Assembly: GCA_024643345.1 (NCBI GenBank)
Contig: JAHENB010000001.1
Location: forward strand, 153,356-217,355
Reading direction: 5' to 3'
Length of the DNA: 64,000 bases
From: Maribacter sp.
GTDB taxonomy: Bacteria > Bacteroidota > Bacteroidia > Flavobacteriales > Flavobacteriaceae
The translations under genes and the position numbers were made by a program. Of this stretch, positions 1 to 10,460 are shown piece by piece (within the stretch, counting starts at the first letter, position 1; each line of letters begins with the position of its first letter). Below the pieces are notes generated by a model that saw only the letters and a program-made list of their open reading frames with translations, was not told where the DNA came from and did no database searches.

Positions 1-1497
<1,497 letters not shown>

Positions 1498-1534
1498 TTG
1501 AAGCGGGCAATATATTTTAAGCTTAATATAAATT

Positions 1535-2842
1535 ATGGAGATAGCACTTAAAAAAGCCTTAGGACCTTTAATGCTTTGGGGTCTCGGGGTCGGATATGTC
1601 ATATCGGGCATGTATTTCGGATGGAATTTGGGACTTGCCGAAGGGGGTACCTATGGCCTCGCGATCGCAACCTTCTTCATCATCATCATGTACGTCACCT
1701 TCACATTCAGCTATACCGAAATGGCTTGTGCCATACCGAGGGCCGGCGGTGCCTTCGAATACGCGAATCGGGGCCTGGGCAAACACCTTGGCTTTTTGGC
1801 GGGCATCGCCCAAAATATCGAATTCGTTTTTGCCCCGCCCGCCATAGCCGCGGCCATTGGGGCCTATTTACATTTGGTATATCCATCGATCGATTTGATT
1901 TTCTTTGCGGTCGGCGCCTATTTGATATTTACGGGCATCAATATCTTAGGGGTAAAATTGGCTGCCACTTTTGAACTGGTGATCACCATTTTGGCGGTAT
2001 TGGAATTGTTGATTTTTGCAGGTGTAACCTTGCCCGAATTTGAAGTAAGCAATTTGCAAATGAACCCACTTCCGCATGGTTTCTCAGGGGTTTTTGCAGC
2101 AATCCCTTTTGCCATCTGGTTTTTTTTGGCCATCGAGGGGGTGGCGAATGTGGCCGAAGAAGCCATAAATCCACAACGGAGCATCTTCATTGGCTTCGGT
2201 TCTGCAATATTGACCCTGGTCATCTTATGCCTCCTCACTTTTACCTCGGCAGTCGGGGTCGCCGGTTGGGAGGCCGTTGTTTATCCCGAAGGCAGTACCA
2301 TAGCTTCCGATTCTCCCCTCCCGCTTGCGCTTTCCTATGTAGTCAACAGCGAACATATTCTGTATAAATTGCTGGTAGGAATAGGCCTTCTGGGCTTGAT
2401 TGCCTCGTTTCACGGCATCATTCTGGCAGGGGGCCGGACTACTTTCGAATTTGGCCGTGTAGGGTATGCCCCCCTTTTTTTAGGGAAGGTACAATCGAAG
2501 TTCAGAACACCCACTAATGCGCTTCTTGCCAATATGATAGTAGGTATCATCACCCTTTTTACGGGAAAAACGGGTGAAATCATTACCATAGCCTGTTTTG
2601 GGGCTTTGGCCTTGTATATTGTTTCAATGTTGGCCTTTTTCGCCCTTCGCAATAAAGAGCCCGGCATGGTTCGCCCCTTTAAGGTGCCCATGTTTCCTTT
2701 GTTTCCGTTAACGGCCTTGGTCATTGCTTCGGTTGCATTTATCGCCATGACTTACTACAATCAAAGCCTCGCATTGATTTTCTTTGCCATTGTAGGGATT
2801 TCATATGTCTACTTTTTGATATTCTTAAACAAAAAAATGTAA
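1535..2842 (+). CDS. APC-family amine permease, ethanolamine-permease type
   Basis: Predicted inner-membrane importer of the amino acid-polyamine-organocation (APC) superfamily, with about 12 hydrophobic segments in 435 residues. The N-terminus (KKALGPLMLWGLGVGYVISG ... GWNLGLAEGG) and the segment AIPFAIWFFLAIEGVANVAEE closely resemble known ethanolamine permeases (Eat type), which are H+-coupled. This subfamily call is from memory of the family, not from a search. It is the first gene of a run of five with gaps of 12, 7 and 9 bases and then a start that abuts or overlaps the gene before it. The next gene is a glutamine-synthetase-like ligase, which fits import of a small primary amine that is gamma-glutamylated on arrival. 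Other small amines (an amino alcohol or polyamine) remain possible substrates. Confidence 0.85.
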   Translation: MEIALKKALGPLMLWGLGVGYVISGMYFGWNLGLAEGGTYGLAIATFFIIIMYVTFTFSYTEMACAIPRAGGAFEYANRGLGKHLGFLAGIAQNIEFVFAPPAIAAAIGAYLHLVYPSIDLIFFAVGAYLIFTGINILGVKLAATFELVITILAVLELLIFAGVTLPEFEVSNLQMNPLPHGFSGVFAAIPFAIWFFLAIEGVANVAEEAINPQRSIFIGFGSAILTLVILCLLTFTSAVGVAGWEAVVYPEGSTIASDSPLPLALSYVVNSEHILYKLLVGIGLLGLIASFHGIILAGGRTTFEFGRVGYAPLFLGKVQSKFRTPTNALLANMIVGIITLFTGKTGEIITIACFGALALYIVSMLAFFALRNKEPGMVRPFKVPMFPLFPLTALVIASVAFIAMTYYNQSLALIFFAIVGISYVYFLIFLNKKM

Positions 2843-2854
2843 TACCTTAACAGG

Positions 2855-4216
2855 ATGGATAAAAATGCGATTATTGCCAGACTTAAGGAAGGAAAAAATG
2901 CCAAGATAAAAGTGGCCATTGTAGATGTGGATGGCATACTAAGGGGCAAATTTATGCACCGCGACAAGTTTATTTCGGCCATCGAAAGCGGTTTTGGATT
3001 TTGCTCCGTGGTCTTCGGCTGGGATATGGCCGATGGCGCTTATGACAATAATATCGTACTGACCGGATGGCATACGGGCTATGGTGATTTGGAGGCGACC
3101 ATAGATCTGGATACTTACAGAAACATTCCTTGGGAAGAAGATACGCCATTTTTTTTGGCAGATTTTGGTGGGGGTCCCAACCCACCACTCGAAATTTGCC
3201 CACGAAGCTTATTGAAACAAACGATCAAGCAGGCAAAAGATTTGGGCTATGCCCCAATGTTTTCCCAGGAATTCGAATGGTTTAATTTTAGGGAAACGCC
3301 GAGTACGCTCCAAGACAAGAATTTTCAGAACCTTCAACCGCTGACCCCTGGGATGTTCGGTTATTCGTTATTAAGGATGTCTGAGAACAGTGATTATTTC
3401 CAAGATCTTTTTGAACTTTTGGAAAGTTTCAAGATTCCTTTGGAGGGGTTACATACCGAAACAGGCCCAGGAGTCACCGAGGCGGCCATTCAATTCAGCG
3501 ACATACTCGAATCGGCTGATCGGGCAGCCCTGTTTAAGTCGGCAGTTAAGGAGATTGCAGGGAAACACGGCATTATTGCAAGCTTCATGGCCAAACAGAC
3601 CAGCGCACTTCCAGGATGCAGTGGGCATATCCATCAAAGCCTTTGGAACGATAGCAAAAAGATAAACTTGTTTTACGATGCCGATTCGAAAGACAGGATG
3701 AGCGGTTTAATGAAAAGCTATATTGCAGGCCAATTGCACTGCCTACCGGAAATCCTACCCCTCTTGGCACCAACGATCAACAGTTACAAACGTTTGGTAG
3801 AAGGGGCTTGGGCACCGACAACCTTAACTTGGGGGCATGATAACCGCACCACGGCGCTGCGGATCCTGACCACAGGAAAAAAATCGACCCGAATCGAACA
3901 TAGGGTTGTAGGATCTGATGTCAACCCCTATTTGGCTATGACAGCCTGCTTGGCCAGTGGCCTGTACGGCATAAAACATAATTTAAAACTCGAGGTTCCA
4001 CCAACAATGGGCAATGGTTATAAGGATTTAAATAATGGGGTACTTCCCGCCAATTTAATGGAAGCATCGAACAGGATGAAAAATTCTAAAATTGCCCGAG
4101 AACTTTTTGGCCCTGCCTTTGTAGACCATTTCACAAAAACAAGGGAATGGGAGTGGACGCGATTTGCAGCCGAAGTGACCGATTGGGAGACCAAAAGATA
4201 TTTTGAAATAATTTAA
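2855..4216 (+). CDS. Glutamine synthetase-family ligase, probable gamma-glutamyl-alkanolamide synthetase
   Basis: Member of the glutamine synthetase superfamily (453 residues). Visible catalytic features are the metal-binding EFE (residues 139-141), TETGPGVTEAAI with Glu202 and Glu209, GCSGHIH (His258/His260) and DNRTTALRI with Arg331. It resembles PuuA/IpuC/GlnA4-type enzymes, which ligate the glutamate gamma-carboxyl to an organic amine at the cost of ATP, more than the ammonia-using housekeeping enzyme. The region where housekeeping GlnA carries its adenylylated Tyr is not recognisable. It lies between an ethanolamine-type permease and an alcohol dehydrogenase, so gamma-glutamylethanolamide is the inferred product. 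The substrate is inference; the superfamily is clear. Confidence 0.85.
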   Translation: MDKNAIIARLKEGKNAKIKVAIVDVDGILRGKFMHRDKFISAIESGFGFCSVVFGWDMADGAYDNNIVLTGWHTGYGDLEATIDLDTYRNIPWEEDTPFFLADFGGGPNPPLEICPRSLLKQTIKQAKDLGYAPMFSQEFEWFNFRETPSTLQDKNFQNLQPLTPGMFGYSLLRMSENSDYFQDLFELLESFKIPLEGLHTETGPGVTEAAIQFSDILESADRAALFKSAVKEIAGKHGIIASFMAKQTSALPGCSGHIHQSLWNDSKKINLFYDADSKDRMSGLMKSYIAGQLHCLPEILPLLAPTINSYKRLVEGAWAPTTLTWGHDNRTTALRILTTGKKSTRIEHRVVGSDVNPYLAMTACLASGLYGIKHNLKLEVPPTMGNGYKDLNNGVLPANLMEASNRMKNSKIARELFGPAFVDHFTKTREWEWTRFAAEVTDWETKRYFEII

Positions 4217-4223
4217 ATTTGAT

Positions 4224-5375
4224 ATGTTCGACCTTCATAAAACATACCAGTACAATTTCCCTACCACCATTCGCTTTGGGGCAGGTGTGATCAAAGAACT
4301 CGTACCCTATCTTAGGGACCATGCATTAAAACGACCCCTTTTGGTCACCGACGCCACGGTCGCCGACTTGCCATTTTTTGTAGAGATCACAAAGGAACTC
4401 CTTAAAAATGGATTCCATGTGGAAGTCTACAAGGACATGCATAAAAATCCGGTAAAATCCGATGTCATCAAAGGGGGCGACAGATATCACCAAACCCAAA
4501 GTGACTGTATTGTAGGGATTGGGGGAGGGGTGGCCCTTGATGTCTCTAGGGCCATCGCACTTAGGGTAAACCATAATCGGGACCTATTCGATTACGACGA
4601 CCTCATTGGCGGAGATCAATTTGTTACGGAGGAAGTACCCCATTTTATTACCGTTCCGACAACGGCAGGTACGGGTAGCGAAGTCGGTAGGAGCGCTATC
4701 ATCTCCGAGGACATTTCAAAGAAAAAAAGAATACTTTTCAGTCCTAAGCTCCTGGCCAAGATTGTTTTTGCCGACCCTTTATTGACCATGGAATTGCCTC
4801 CCTTTATCACCGCAGCGACCGGTATGGATGCTCTAACACACAATATGGAGGCCTATTTGGCAAAAGGATTCCATCCTATGTGCGACGGTATAGCGTTGCA
4901 GGGCATTAAACTGATTTCTGAATCCTTGGAAAATGCGACCCACAATCCCGATGAGACTTCACGGTCAAAAATGCTGTTGGCCTCCCTTATGGGAGCGGTC
5001 GCTTTCCAAAAAGGACTAGGTATCGTGCATAGTTTGGCACACCCGCTTTCAAGCTTATTGGATACGCACCACGGTTTGGCTAATGCGGTGAATTTACCCT
5101 ATGGCATGGAATTTAATTACGAAGGATACGAAAATCGTTTTAGCGATATGGCTTCAGCATTTGGTCTGGGCAGCAATAAAGGGAACGCGTTGATCGACCA
5201 CTTGTTTCAATTGAACCAGCGGCTAGGCCTGCCGACCAGACTTTCAGGGATTGGGGTAAAGGCCGAAAATATCGACCAACTTGCAACTTTAGCGGAAGCA
5301 GATTTCTGCCACCCATCAAACCCAAAGCCGGTGCGTAGGCTAGATTTTGTATCGCTTTATGAAAAAGCCCTGTAG
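4224..5375 (+). CDS. Iron-containing (group III) alcohol dehydrogenase
   Basis: NAD(P)-dependent alcohol dehydrogenase of the FucO/EutG family (383 residues). It has the dinucleotide-binding GGGVALD (residues 101-106), the TTAGTGSEV motif (146-154), and the metal ligands expected of the family: Asp202 and His206 in GMDALTHNMEA, His269 in GIVHSLAHP and His283 in THHGLANA. It starts 7 bases after the ligase gene and ends 9 bases before the hydrolase gene. In this setting it most likely oxidises the free hydroxyl of a gamma-glutamylated amino alcohol to an aldehyde, which the downstream aldehyde dehydrogenase would take on to the acid. The family is certain; the substrate is inferred from neighbours only. 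Confidence 0.9.
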   Translation: MFDLHKTYQYNFPTTIRFGAGVIKELVPYLRDHALKRPLLVTDATVADLPFFVEITKELLKNGFHVEVYKDMHKNPVKSDVIKGGDRYHQTQSDCIVGIGGGVALDVSRAIALRVNHNRDLFDYDDLIGGDQFVTEEVPHFITVPTTAGTGSEVGRSAIISEDISKKKRILFSPKLLAKIVFADPLLTMELPPFITAATGMDALTHNMEAYLAKGFHPMCDGIALQGIKLISESLENATHNPDETSRSKMLLASLMGAVAFQKGLGIVHSLAHPLSSLLDTHHGLANAVNLPYGMEFNYEGYENRFSDMASAFGLGSNKGNALIDHLFQLNQRLGLPTRLSGIGVKAENIDQLATLAEADFCHPSNPKPVRRLDFVSLYEKAL

Positions 5376-5384
5376 CCTGTAAGT

Positions 5385-6122
5385 ATGATAAAATTAGGTA
5401 TCTCCGCGTGTTTTATGTATCCGGATTCCCAGCGGCCCGTATTTTCCCGAAAATCCCTGAGTTATTTGGAAAATGATATGGCCAGATATGTAACCAAAAA
5501 AGGCATACTGCCTGTGTTGATCCCCGATGTGGAGCAAGATTATTTTTCGGACATACTTGACCAAATGGATGCCTTCATATTTCAGGGAGGCAACGACCTG
5601 GCCCCTGAAACCTATGGTGAAAGACCTATTGGCCCTTGGAAGGGCGACGCTTATAGAGACGCTTACGAACTCCGTATTTTAGAGTATGCGATCAAACGTT
5701 CTAAACCGGTTTTGGGCATCTGTAGGGGTCTTCAGTTGATGAACGTGTACTTTGGTGGCACACTTTTTCAGGATACAACGACCCAAAATCCGAAAGCGAT
5801 CGATCATCGTTCGGCCGAAAGGTACGATACCTTAAAACATGCCGTGCATTTTGAGAAAGGCAAGTTTTTGGAACGACTTTATGGTGATACCGTTGATCCT
5901 TACGTGAACACGGTACACCATCAGTCCATCAAGGATTTAGGCAAGGATTTGGAGATATTGGCCCGGGCACCCGACGGAACGATTGAGGCTTTTGGTTATA
6001 TAAAGGAGCCGGAAGGCAAGGTGATGGCAGTGCAATGGCATCCCGAATTTTCGCCTACCTTAGGCAACGAAGTAATCGATGCGGATATTTTATTGGAAGC
6101 TTTTTTGGAACATGTCAAATAA
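5385..6122 (+). CDS. Peptidase C26 / class I glutamine amidotransferase-like gamma-glutamyl hydrolase
   Basis: Resembles PuuD, the gamma-glutamyl-gamma-aminobutyrate hydrolase, at 245 residues. The catalytic triad is visible: nucleophile Cys113 in LGICRGLQLMN, His219 and Glu221 in QWHPEF. An early FQGGNDLAPETYG segment is also typical of this family. The inferred job is the last step of the cluster: removing the glutamate cap from a gamma-glutamylated acid (gamma-glutamylglycine if ethanolamine is the starting amine), which regenerates glutamate and frees the product. It precedes the aldehyde dehydrogenase, and the two reading frames abut or overlap, which suggests coupled translation. Confidence 0.88.
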   Translation: MIKLGISACFMYPDSQRPVFSRKSLSYLENDMARYVTKKGILPVLIPDVEQDYFSDILDQMDAFIFQGGNDLAPETYGERPIGPWKGDAYRDAYELRILEYAIKRSKPVLGICRGLQLMNVYFGGTLFQDTTTQNPKAIDHRSAERYDTLKHAVHFEKGKFLERLYGDTVDPYVNTVHHQSIKDLGKDLEILARAPDGTIEAFGYIKEPEGKVMAVQWHPEFSPTLGNEVIDADILLEAFLEHVK

Positions 6123-6126
6123 CAAA

Positions 6127-7491
6127 ATGAAAATTAAGAACCCTGCCACCGACGAAATCATAGTAGCTTTGAAACCCGATTCCAAGGCAGAAATCGGTCA
6201 AAAATTGGCAATGCTAAAGATTGGTCAAAAAGATTGGGCCAAAGAAACCATAGATGACCGCATGTCTTGTTTGGTCCGTTTCGGAGCGTTGATTCAGGAG
6301 AACCTGCAGGAATTGGCCTTTTTATTGACCTCTGAAACGGGAAAGCCGATACAACAGGCTTTGAACGAAATCAAGGGCGCCCATAACAGGATCGAACATT
6401 TGAATGCCCATGCTAGGCATTGGCTTTCAAAAGAAATCATGGTCGATTCCGGTGGGACCCATGAGCAGATTACCTATGAACCCCTTGGGGTGATCGCAAA
6501 TATTTCGGCATGGAATTTTCCATATAATGTAGGCTATAACGTATTTTTATATGCCTTGGCGGCGGGAAATGCGGTGGCCTATAAGCCTTCTGAATTTGCC
6601 AGCTTGACAGGCCAACAATTTGAATTTTATCTGCATCGGGCAGGGGTCCCCAAAAATGTTTTTCAATGCATCATAGGCTCTGGCGACGTGGGTCAATTGT
6701 TGTTAGAGGAAGACTTTGATGGGTATTTCTTTACGGGATCGTATGGTACCGGGCTCCATATAGCAAAGTCCGTAGCCCATAAATTGGTCCCGGTCCAATT
6801 GGAATTGGGGGGTAAAGATCCTTTGTACGTGATGGAAGACGTTTTGGATGTAAAACAGGCTGCCATAAATGCGGCGGAAGGAGCATTTTACAATAATGGA
6901 CAAAGCTGCTGTGCCGTGGAAAGAATATATGTTGCCGAAAGGATATATGATGACTTCGTCGCGGCGTTTACCACTGAGGTGAAATCTTACCCCATTGGGA
7001 ATCCTTTGAATGCGGAAACCTTTATAGGCCCTCTCACACGGCCAGAACAGCTTCAGGTACTGGAATATCAGGTAGCGGATGCATTGGCAAAGGGTGCAAC
7101 GCTATTGACCGGAGGAAATAAAATAAAGGGGAAAGGCAATTATTTTGAGCCAACAGTACTTATGAATTGTCACCACGGCATGAAAGTAATGATGGAGGAA
7201 TCATTTGGCCCCATCATCGGCATTCAAAAGGTCGATAACGATCAAGCTGCCATCGACCTTATGCGCGATACGGCTTATGGACTGACAGCTGCTGTTTTTT
7301 CACAGGACAAGGAAAGGGCCATGCTGGTTTTGGAACAGATGGATACCGGTACGGTATATTGGAATTGTTGCGACCGGGTAAGTCCAAATGTACCTTGGTC
7401 GGGCAGAAAGAATTCCGGTCAGGGCGTAACCTTGTCCTCGCAAGGTATAAGGGCCTTTGTACAACCGAAGGCCTATCATTTAAGGCCTTGA
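6127..7491 (+). CDS. NAD(P)-dependent aldehyde dehydrogenase family protein
   Basis: Aldehyde dehydrogenase superfamily, 454 residues from this start. The general base Glu226 lies in LELGGKDP, the nucleophile Cys261 in NNGQSCCAVE, and the motifs AWNFPYN and FTGSYGTG are present. The chosen ATG follows an A-rich stretch and gives the usual family beginning MKIKNPATDEI. An in-frame ATG at 6112 would overlap the preceding hydrolase gene by 11 bases, and an open frame reaches back to 6079 with an atypical N-terminus. In context it should oxidise a gamma-glutamyl-aminoaldehyde to the corresponding acid, as PuuC does in putrescine catabolism. The natural substrate is inference. Confidence 0.9.
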   Translation: MKIKNPATDEIIVALKPDSKAEIGQKLAMLKIGQKDWAKETIDDRMSCLVRFGALIQENLQELAFLLTSETGKPIQQALNEIKGAHNRIEHLNAHARHWLSKEIMVDSGGTHEQITYEPLGVIANISAWNFPYNVGYNVFLYALAAGNAVAYKPSEFASLTGQQFEFYLHRAGVPKNVFQCIIGSGDVGQLLLEEDFDGYFFTGSYGTGLHIAKSVAHKLVPVQLELGGKDPLYVMEDVLDVKQAAINAAEGAFYNNGQSCCAVERIYVAERIYDDFVAAFTTEVKSYPIGNPLNAETFIGPLTRPEQLQVLEYQVADALAKGATLLTGGNKIKGKGNYFEPTVLMNCHHGMKVMMEESFGPIIGIQKVDNDQAAIDLMRDTAYGLTAAVFSQDKERAMLVLEQMDTGTVYWNCCDRVSPNVPWSGRKNSGQGVTLSSQGIRAFVQPKAYHLRP

Positions 7492-7597
7492 CGATCACAA
7501 TTGGGAATCCCGCCTGTGTTCTTGGCAATGGTAATACAAATTCTGGGGCAGGGACGGTAACGTTCAACCATGGTTCAATTTAAAAGGAATAATCTTC

Positions 7598-7915
7598 ATG
7601 TCGGAAGAAAGCAATGAGCAGATGTTCAATGAAGGCTTGAAACGTTCACACCCCCCTGCAACTTGGTCTGAAGGTTTAAGGGCAATGTGGTTCGATGCGA
7701 AGGGCAATTGGCAAGCGGCCCATAACATTGCCCAGGATTTAAAGACGCAGAAGGGCAGTTGGATCCATGCCTATTTACATCGCAAGGAAGGAGACGATTT
7801 CAATGCTGGATATTGGTACCAAAGGGCGAAACGGAACTTTCCGGGCCATGGTTTGGAAGCGGAACAAAAAGAAATCATTATGACCTTGCTTTCCGAAATG
7901 GGTTCAAACCCTTAA
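7598..7915 (+). CDS. Small conserved protein of unknown function
   Basis: A 105-residue soluble protein with no signal peptide or membrane segment. It is rich in Trp, His and Tyr, and its core (WIHAYLHRKEGDDFNAGYW followed by YQRAKRN) resembles a short uncharacterised family that I recall from many Gram-negative bacteria; I know no function for it. A good A/G-rich stretch (aaaaggaat) precedes the ATG. It lies 106 bases after the aldehyde dehydrogenase with no clear terminator between, so it may be co-transcribed with the amine cluster. Its last 12 bases overlap the 3' end of the convergent membrane-protein gene. Confidence 0.8.
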   Translation: MSEESNEQMFNEGLKRSHPPATWSEGLRAMWFDAKGNWQAAHNIAQDLKTQKGSWIHAYLHRKEGDDFNAGYWYQRAKRNFPGHGLEAEQKEIIMTLLSEMGSNP

Positions 7916-9016
7916 AAACACCTTCTTTTTATAAAGAAAGTAAAGAAAAACCCATTTTACCGCAATAATCAGAAAAGCCATTGCCACAGCGTTCCAAGGA
8001 TCTCCGATCAATTGTCCAAACCACCTAAAAAACCCATTGGTGGTATATTCCCAATCGATGAACTGGCCCGACATATAGATCAATATGGAATTCATTCCGA
8101 TCACTTTAAAGAAGAAGGCCCATTGCCGATAGCCCAATACATCGATGATAAGATAAAAGAGGGCCATCAGCAGCACACTGATACCGCCACATTGCAGTAC
8201 AAATGAACTGGTCCATAAATTTTTATTTATCGGCAAATAGAGATTCCAAATTTGAGCGAGGATCAATAGTCCCGAACCGATGACGACCATGAGCAGTACT
8301 GTTTTCCGTTTGTTTTCGAAAAGGGTATTTTTAAGGAGATTGCCAATATAAATCCCCAAAAGTGCCGTGGAGATCGCTGGTATGGTACTCACAAACCCTT
8401 CTGGGTCATGTATGCCAAGGTATAACTTTCCGGGCATGATCATCCGATCCAGATAGGAGACCATATTGCCTTCCATGCTCAAATCCCCCGCAGCGAATCC
8501 CGGGGCCGACCCAAAAGCCAAAAGCGCCCAGTACCCCAATAGAAGGCCAATGAACCAAATAATCTGCATTCGTTGGTTTGAATATAGGTATATGATATTG
8601 GCGAACATGTATGCCAGTCCGATACGTCCCAGTACACTTCCGAAACGAATCTCGTTCAAGGCATGCAATTCAAGGCCGTTATTGTAGATCACGCCCAAAA
8701 GCACCAGAATGAGCCCTCTTTTGATGACCCGCACCAATAAACTGCTTCGATCGTTGCCCTGTTCAAGTTTACGGCCGATAGAATATGGTGTCGCCACCCC
8801 TGCCAAAAATAAAAACAATGGAAAAATAAGGTCGTATGCGGCAAAACCGTGCCAATCCGGATGCTGTAACTGCCCAGAAATTCCTTGCCAAAAAGGCGAT
8901 TTGGTAATTTCTGCCATCCTGTGGAAGATTTCCTCACCACCGATGATCCAGAACATATCAAATCCCCTTAACGCGTCAAGGGAATAAAGTCTTTGAACGA
9001 TTGGTTTGATCTCCAT
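7904..9016 (-). CDS. DUF5009 / heparan-alpha-glucosaminide acetyltransferase-like membrane protein
   Basis: Polytopic inner-membrane protein of 370 residues with roughly 8-10 hydrophobic segments. The N-terminal motif RLYSLDALRGFDMFWI, followed by a conserved His-containing HGFAAYDLIFPLFLFLAG segment, is typical of the DUF5009/COG4299 family. That family is related to lysosomal heparan-alpha-glucosaminide N-acetyltransferase and to the bacterial NagX-type proteins linked to amino-sugar use. The substrate cannot be told from this window, because no sugar-utilisation genes lie nearby. It faces the small gene at 7598 and overlaps its end by 12 bases. Confidence 0.85.
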   Translation of the reverse strand: MEIKPIVQRLYSLDALRGFDMFWIIGGEEIFHRMAEITKSPFWQGISGQLQHPDWHGFAAYDLIFPLFLFLAGVATPYSIGRKLEQGNDRSSLLVRVIKRGLILVLLGVIYNNGLELHALNEIRFGSVLGRIGLAYMFANIIYLYSNQRMQIIWFIGLLLGYWALLAFGSAPGFAAGDLSMEGNMVSYLDRMIMPGKLYLGIHDPEGFVSTIPAISTALLGIYIGNLLKNTLFENKRKTVLLMVVIGSGLLILAQIWNLYLPINKNLWTSSFVLQCGGISVLLMALFYLIIDVLGYRQWAFFFKVIGMNSILIYMSGQFIDWEYTTNGFFRWFGQLIGDPWNAVAMAFLIIAVKWVFLYFLYKKKVFLRV

Positions 9017-9197
9017 TTAACCGATGCTGTTTTTGATCGTGCCAATATAATCCAAAAAAGAATCGAATGGGCTTACCAAAACCATAAGATTTAAGACAGA
9101 TTTAGTTCGGTTTTCCTGTGCCCAAACATTTTCGGTGATATTCATGGCTTTGAAAGGGCATATCAATATGCAAAGGATTTTTTTAATGCATTTTTTA

Positions 9198-9971
9198 TCA
9201 ATAGTCGGAATATTCTGTCGGATATAGGAATCTGGTATCGTTTCGGGACACATTGTTCTGATATTTTGGCATTTCCTTTAAAGTATTCCATTCCGGAGCT
9301 TCTACGAACGATTTCCAATGTTCATCTCGACTTTCTTGATCTGAGAAAGTGGTCATGTACATCAGATTAGGCATTTGACTTCCAGAAAGTACCTCAGCAT
9401 AAAAAACGGCATTGAAGCCCAATTTATCGAAAAGGGTCACCTCACCGCCCGCATTGAACATATCTACTTTGTTTCTGTAAAGTGCCTCCGTGGCAGACTC
9501 ATAACTGCGCAATTCATAAATCCTATCTTTCCTTGGCCCCTTTAACTGGGAAGCCTGCATTCGAGGCATATCGACAAATGCCTTTAAAAGGGTCGATTCG
9601 ATTCTTTGATATGGGGGATTGTCATGATTGGCTTCAATATATTCCTTGCCGGAGCTCCTATAAAGCTTATCATTTTCAAGGGCCGCATCCAAACCTTCAA
9701 ACTGGGACAGTGTAGTGAATGGAATCAACACATAGGTTACTTTGGGTGTCAAAGAATCAACAGTTCTCGGTTTAAAAACGCCCACACTACTTATCCCTAG
9801 CCGCTTCAAGGCCGGCAAAAAGGCATTCTCTAAAAAGGCATCGGTCATTTTCACCTGTTCGTCGCTGGTAAATGAATACGTCTTCAATTGATAGTATTCT
9901 CTTGTGGTGTTCTGTGCATATATCGCGAATGACCAGACGAAAGCCAGTACGATTAAACTTAAGTTTTTCAT
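9198..9971 (-). CDS. NIPSNAP family protein, exported
   Basis: 257 residues from the ATG at 9971. This start gives a clean signal peptide (MKNLSLIVLAFVWSFAIYAQ), whereas the longer frame from 10019 would overlap the acetyltransferase gene. The mature protein has two tandem ferredoxin-like NIPSNAP halves, beginning near YYQLKTYSF and RIYELRSYES. NIPSNAP domains resemble dimeric alpha-beta barrels; bacterial members are generally uncharacterised, and I infer no enzymatic activity. Many Bacteroidota encode an exported NIPSNAP of this length. The neighbours give no functional hint. Confidence 0.88.
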   Translation of the reverse strand: MKNLSLIVLAFVWSFAIYAQNTTREYYQLKTYSFTSDEQVKMTDAFLENAFLPALKRLGISSVGVFKPRTVDSLTPKVTYVLIPFTTLSQFEGLDAALENDKLYRSSGKEYIEANHDNPPYQRIESTLLKAFVDMPRMQASQLKGPRKDRIYELRSYESATEALYRNKVDMFNAGGEVTLFDKLGFNAVFYAEVLSGSQMPNLMYMTTFSDQESRDEHWKSFVEAPEWNTLKEMPKYQNNVSRNDTRFLYPTEYSDY

Positions 9972-9987
9972 TTTATTTCGGTTTAGG

Positions 9988-10455
9988 TTAGAAAGATACG
10001 TTTTTTTGGAAACAGACACTATTATCTATGCCTTGGTATGGCCCGTAATTGGGAATGATCATATATCCGTTTTTCTGATAAAGGGCGATGGCTTCTGGCT
10101 GTCGTTTCCCGGTTTCGAGAACGCAATGTTCAAAATGCAATTCCTGTGCCCAATTTTCAAGCTCCATAAGAATTCTTGTCGCAATGGCTTTGCCCCTAAA
10201 TGCCGGCATAACATACATGCGTTTAACTTCCATTGCTTTAAGGTCAAAGGGCTTTAAGGCCCCGCATGCAATTGCATTGCCATCCCAATAGGCCACCACG
10301 GCATGCTTAAGGGCATCGATGCCGTTATATTGTGCGTAAAATTTGTTGTCTTCCCCGTCGCGCTCTGCCAAATCAGCATCGAGCAGTGCGACCAGCGCCA
10401 TAAAATCTGGATTTCGGGAGTCTGTTCTTTTCAAAACCAAAGCGCTCATAAACAT
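9988..10455 (-). CDS. GNAT family N-acetyltransferase
   Basis: Acetyl-CoA-dependent acetyltransferase of the Gcn5-related fold, 155 residues. It shows the central motif KAMEVKRMYVMPAFRGKAIA (acetyl-CoA pyrophosphate loop) followed by the helix with ARILMELENWA and the terminal ALYQKNGY segment. The start could be the ATG at 10455 or the ATG at 10449, two codons later. It lies 5 bases after the end of the metallophosphatase gene, so co-transcription is likely. The acceptor substrate is unknown. Confidence 0.9.
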   Translation of the reverse strand: MFMSALVLKRTDSRNPDFMALVALLDADLAERDGEDNKFYAQYNGIDALKHAVVAYWDGNAIACGALKPFDLKAMEVKRMYVMPAFRGKAIATRILMELENWAQELHFEHCVLETGKRQPEAIALYQKNGYMIIPNYGPYQGIDNSVCFQKNVSF

Positions 10456-10460
10456 CGATT

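Noticed and set aside
9017-9253. 78-residue minus-strand frame between the DUF5009-type gene and the NIPSNAP gene
   Set aside because: It overlaps the NIPSNAP 3' end, is Ile/Lys-rich by composition, and shows no motif or credible start context.
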